Shown: one piece after another, positions 62,131 to 64,000 of the stretch
How the letters are laid out: every line of letters starts with the position of its first letter
Numbering within the stretch: position 1 is the first letter of the stretch
Assembly (NCBI RefSeq): GCF_014650435.1
Contig: NZ_BMUY01000003.1
Span: 310,001 to 374,000 of the forward strand
Source of the DNA: Streptomyces tendae
Lineage (GTDB): Bacteria > Actinomycetota > Actinomycetes > Streptomycetales > Streptomycetaceae
DNA: 64,000 bases
Direction of reading: 5' to 3'
Made by a program: the position numbers and the translations under genes
The notes under the pieces: model-generated
The model's database searches: none
What the model was told of the DNA's origin: nothing
Seen by the model: the letters and a program-made list of their open reading frames with translations, nothing else

Positions 62131-63795
62131 TCAGCCCCGGGTCAGCTTCTTGTAGGTGGCGCGGTGCGGACGGGCGGCGTCCGGTCCGAGCCGCTCGACC
62201 TTGTTCTTCTCGTACGACTCGAAGTTGCCCTCGAACCAGAACCACTTGGACTCGCCCTCGTAGGCGAGGATGTGGGTGGCCACTCGGTCCAGGAACCACC
62301 GGTCGTGGGAGACGACGACGGCACAGCCGGGGAACTCGAGCAGCGCGTTCTCGAGGCTGCTCAGGGTCTCGACGTCGAGGTCGTTGGTCGGCTCGTCGAG
62401 GAGGAGCAGGTTGCCGCCCTGCTTGAGGGTGAGCGCCAGGTTCAGCCGGTTGCGCTCGCCGCCGGAGAGGACCCCGGCCGCCTTCTGCTGGTCCGGCCCC
62501 TTGAACCCGAAGGCGGAGACGTACGCACGCGACGGCATCTCCACCTGGCCGACGTTGATGTAGTCCAGCTCGTCGGAGACGACGGCCCACAGCGTCTTCT
62601 TCGGGTCGATGTGCTCGCGGCTCTGGTCGACGTAGGAGATCTTGACCGTGTCGCCGACCTTGATCTCGCCGGAGTCCGGCTCCTCGAGTCCCTGGATCAT
62701 CTTGAACAGCGTGGTCTTGCCGGCGCCGTTGGGCCCGATGACCCCGACGATGCCGTTACGGGGCAGCGTGAACGAGAGATCGTCGATCAGCACCTTCTCC
62801 CCGAACGCCTTGCTGAGGTTGTTCACCTCGACGACGACGTTGCCCAGCCGCGGGCCCGGCGGGATCTGGATCTCCTCGAAGTCCAGCTTCCGCATCTTGT
62901 CGGCCTCGGCGGCCATCTCCTCGTACCGGGCGAGGCGCGCCTTGGACTTGGCCTGCCGCCCCTTGGCGTTGGAGCGCACCCACTCGAGCTCGTCCTTGAG
63001 GCGCTTCTGCCGCTTGGCGTCCTTCTGGCCCTCGACCTTGAGGCGGGTGGCCTTGGTCTCCAGGTACTTGGAGTAGTTGCCCTCGTAGCCGTGCAGGCGG
63101 CCGCGGTCGACCTCGCAGATCCAGCCGGCGACGTTGTCCAGGAAGTACCGGTCGTGGGTGACGGCCACGACGGTGCCCTCGTACTTGGCGAGGTGCTGCT
63201 CCAGCCAGTTCACCGACTCGGCGTCGAGGTGGTTCGTCGGCTCGTCGAGGAGCAGCAGGTCGGGCGCCTCCAGCAGCAGCTTGCACAGTGCCACGCGCCG
63301 CTTCTCACCACCGGACAGATTGACCACGGGCCAGTCGCCGGGCGGGCAGCCCAGCGCGTCCATGGCCTGCTCGAGCTGGGCGTCGAGGTCCCAGGCGTTG
63401 GCGTGGTCGAGCTCCTCCTGGAGCTTGCCCATCTCCTCGAGCAGCGCGTCCGAGTAGTCGGTCGCCATCTGCTCGGCGATCTCGTTGAACCGGTCGAGCT
63501 TGCCCTTGACCTCGGCGACACCCTCCTGGACGTTCTCCAGGACGGTCTTCTCCTCGTTGAGCGGGGGCTCCTGGAGCAGGATGCCGACGGTGTAACCCGG
63601 GGACAGGAAGGCGTCCCCGTTGGAGGGCTGCTCGAGCCCCGCCATGATCTTCAGAACGGTCGACTTACCGGCACCGTTCGGTCCGACCACACCGATCTTC
63701 GCGCCGGGCAGGAAGCTCAGGGTGACGTCATCAAGGATCACCTTGTCGCCGTGCGCCTTGCGCGCCTTGCGCATGGTGTAAATGTACTCAGCCAA
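62131..63795 (-). CDS. ettA: Energy-dependent translational throttle protein EttA (ABC-F)
   Basis: 554 residues with two ABC domains and no membrane segments. Walker A appears twice (GPNGAGKS near 39 and again in the second half), signatures are LSGGEKRRVALC and LSGGERNRLNLAL, and Walker B motifs are LLLDEPTNHLD and LLLDEPTNDLD. The EttA-type start AEYIYTMRK and the arm insertion of the first domain are present. EttA binds the ribosomal E site and gates the first elongation cycle according to ATP/ADP ratio. The likely start is TTG at 63795 with no evident ribosome site, so initiation may be weak or leaderless. It heads an operon with the thioesterase and hypothetical gene. Confidence 0.95.
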   Translation of the reverse strand: MAEYIYTMRKARKAHGDKVILDDVTLSFLPGAKIGVVGPNGAGKSTVLKIMAGLEQPSNGDAFLSPGYTVGILLQEPPLNEEKTVLENVQEGVAEVKGKLDRFNEIAEQMATDYSDALLEEMGKLQEELDHANAWDLDAQLEQAMDALGCPPGDWPVVNLSGGEKRRVALCKLLLEAPDLLLLDEPTNHLDAESVNWLEQHLAKYEGTVVAVTHDRYFLDNVAGWICEVDRGRLHGYEGNYSKYLETKATRLKVEGQKDAKRQKRLKDELEWVRSNAKGRQAKSKARLARYEEMAAEADKMRKLDFEEIQIPPGPRLGNVVVEVNNLSKAFGEKVLIDDLSFTLPRNGIVGVIGPNGAGKTTLFKMIQGLEEPDSGEIKVGDTVKISYVDQSREHIDPKKTLWAVVSDELDYINVGQVEMPSRAYVSAFGFKGPDQQKAAGVLSGGERNRLNLALTLKQGGNLLLLDEPTNDLDVETLSSLENALLEFPGCAVVVSHDRWFLDRVATHILAYEGESKWFWFEGNFESYEKNKVERLGPDAARPHRATYKKLTRG

Positions 63796-63917
63796 GAGAA
63801 ACCGTCCGGCAGCTTGATCAGGCAGTGGTCAGATACACCCCATCTTGCCGCACCGCCACCCCTGCGCGGAAACGCGTTCCGTACGAATGCGCTGACCTGG
63901 GGTTTCGCGCGCTGCGC

Positions 63918-63923
63918 TACCGT
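63918..63923 (+). promoter_or_regulatory. Candidate -10 of a leaderless promoter for the HAD-like gene
   Basis: TACCGT fits TAnnnT and would start transcription at about 63930, the GTG itself; no ribosome site is visible. A -35 was not clear (TGACCT at 63893-63898 is 19 bp away). Confidence 0.35.
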
Positions 63924-63929
63924 GCCGCC

Positions 63930-64000
63930 GTGACCAGCGCAGCGGAGCGCCCCCTCCTCTTCCTCGACGTGGACGGCCCACTGATCCCCTTCGGGTCACC
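63930..64000 (+). CDS. HAD-superfamily hydrolase-like protein, N-terminal fragment
   Basis: Only the first 23 codons lie in the window. They encode a GTG-started protein with LLFLDVDGPLIPF, the DxD nucleophile motif that opens haloacid-dehalogenase-type phosphatases. The gene runs off the right end. It is divergent from ettA, with 134 bases between starts. The remaining motifs cannot be seen, so the assignment rests on motif I. Confidence 0.6.
   Translation, partial: MTSAAERPLLFLDVDGPLIPFGS

Overview
The window is a piece of an actinobacterial chromosome, almost certainly Streptomyces. The evidence is very high GC with strong third-position GC bias, many GTG/TTG starts, purine-rich Shine-Dalgarno sequences, a mycothiol-dependent enzyme, and gene neighbourhoods that match from memory the S. 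coelicolor region around sodF, two pepN genes, asd, the csn chitosan-oligosaccharide cluster and pknG. I see no rRNA, tRNA, CRISPR array, insertion sequence or prophage. The only decayed gene recognised is a Uma2-type remnant at 31495-31725.

Left part (1-7200). The tail of a superoxide dismutase gene and its terminator are followed by a sulfur-scavenging block: a ROK-family regulator, then a convincing operon of Tat lipoprotein, permease and ATPase of a sulfonate/taurine-type ABC importer, an FMN-dependent (NtaA/SnaA/DszA-type) monooxygenase and a TauD-like dioxygenase. Two very short upstream ORFs not normally annotated precede this block. One is an arginine/VDL/Cys leader peptide at 311-403; the other is the Cys-rich octapeptide MSCRTLCC at 1785-1811. 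Both start where a predicted promoter would start transcription, so both look leaderless. They are the best candidates here for an under-described cis-regulatory (cysteine-sensing) system.

Middle-left (7201-33715). Mostly housekeeping and secreted functions: a mycothiol-linked DsbA-like reductase divergent from aminopeptidase N, a lone AbiEi/DUF559-like protein, a serine hydrolase (DD-peptidase-like), a large secreted subtilase, an ECF sigma factor with a membrane partner, aspartate-semialdehyde dehydrogenase, a TerD-domain protein, a second aminopeptidase N, a MarR-controlled pair of EamA exporters with a LysR gene, malQ preceded by a small repeat protein, a methyltransferase, an HNH nuclease and an MscS channel.

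Middle-right (33716-40784). A complete csnR-E-F-G-H-K set: ROK repressor with promoter and AGGAAACTTTCCT operator, ABC importer, GH4 hydrolase and sugar kinase, closed by a strong terminator. It should import and process glucosamine/chitosan oligosaccharides.

Right (40785-64000). A seven-gene run, glnX-like, glnH-like, coiled-coil protein, pknG, PP2C phosphatase, VWA protein and FHA protein, looks like an expanded version of the mycobacterial GlnX-GlnH-PknG amino-acid-sensing pathway, with eraser (phosphatase) and reader (FHA) encoded beside the writer (kinase). It is followed by an isoaspartyl-methyltransferase-like gene, a group II truncated haemoglobin, a two-permease FtsX-type ABC exporter with its ATPase, and a minus-strand operon ettA - hotdog thioesterase - conserved hypothetical. 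The order reductase/pepN ... glbO ... hypothetical/thioesterase/ettA echoes M. tuberculosis Rv2466c-Rv2477c. A HAD-like gene runs off the right end.
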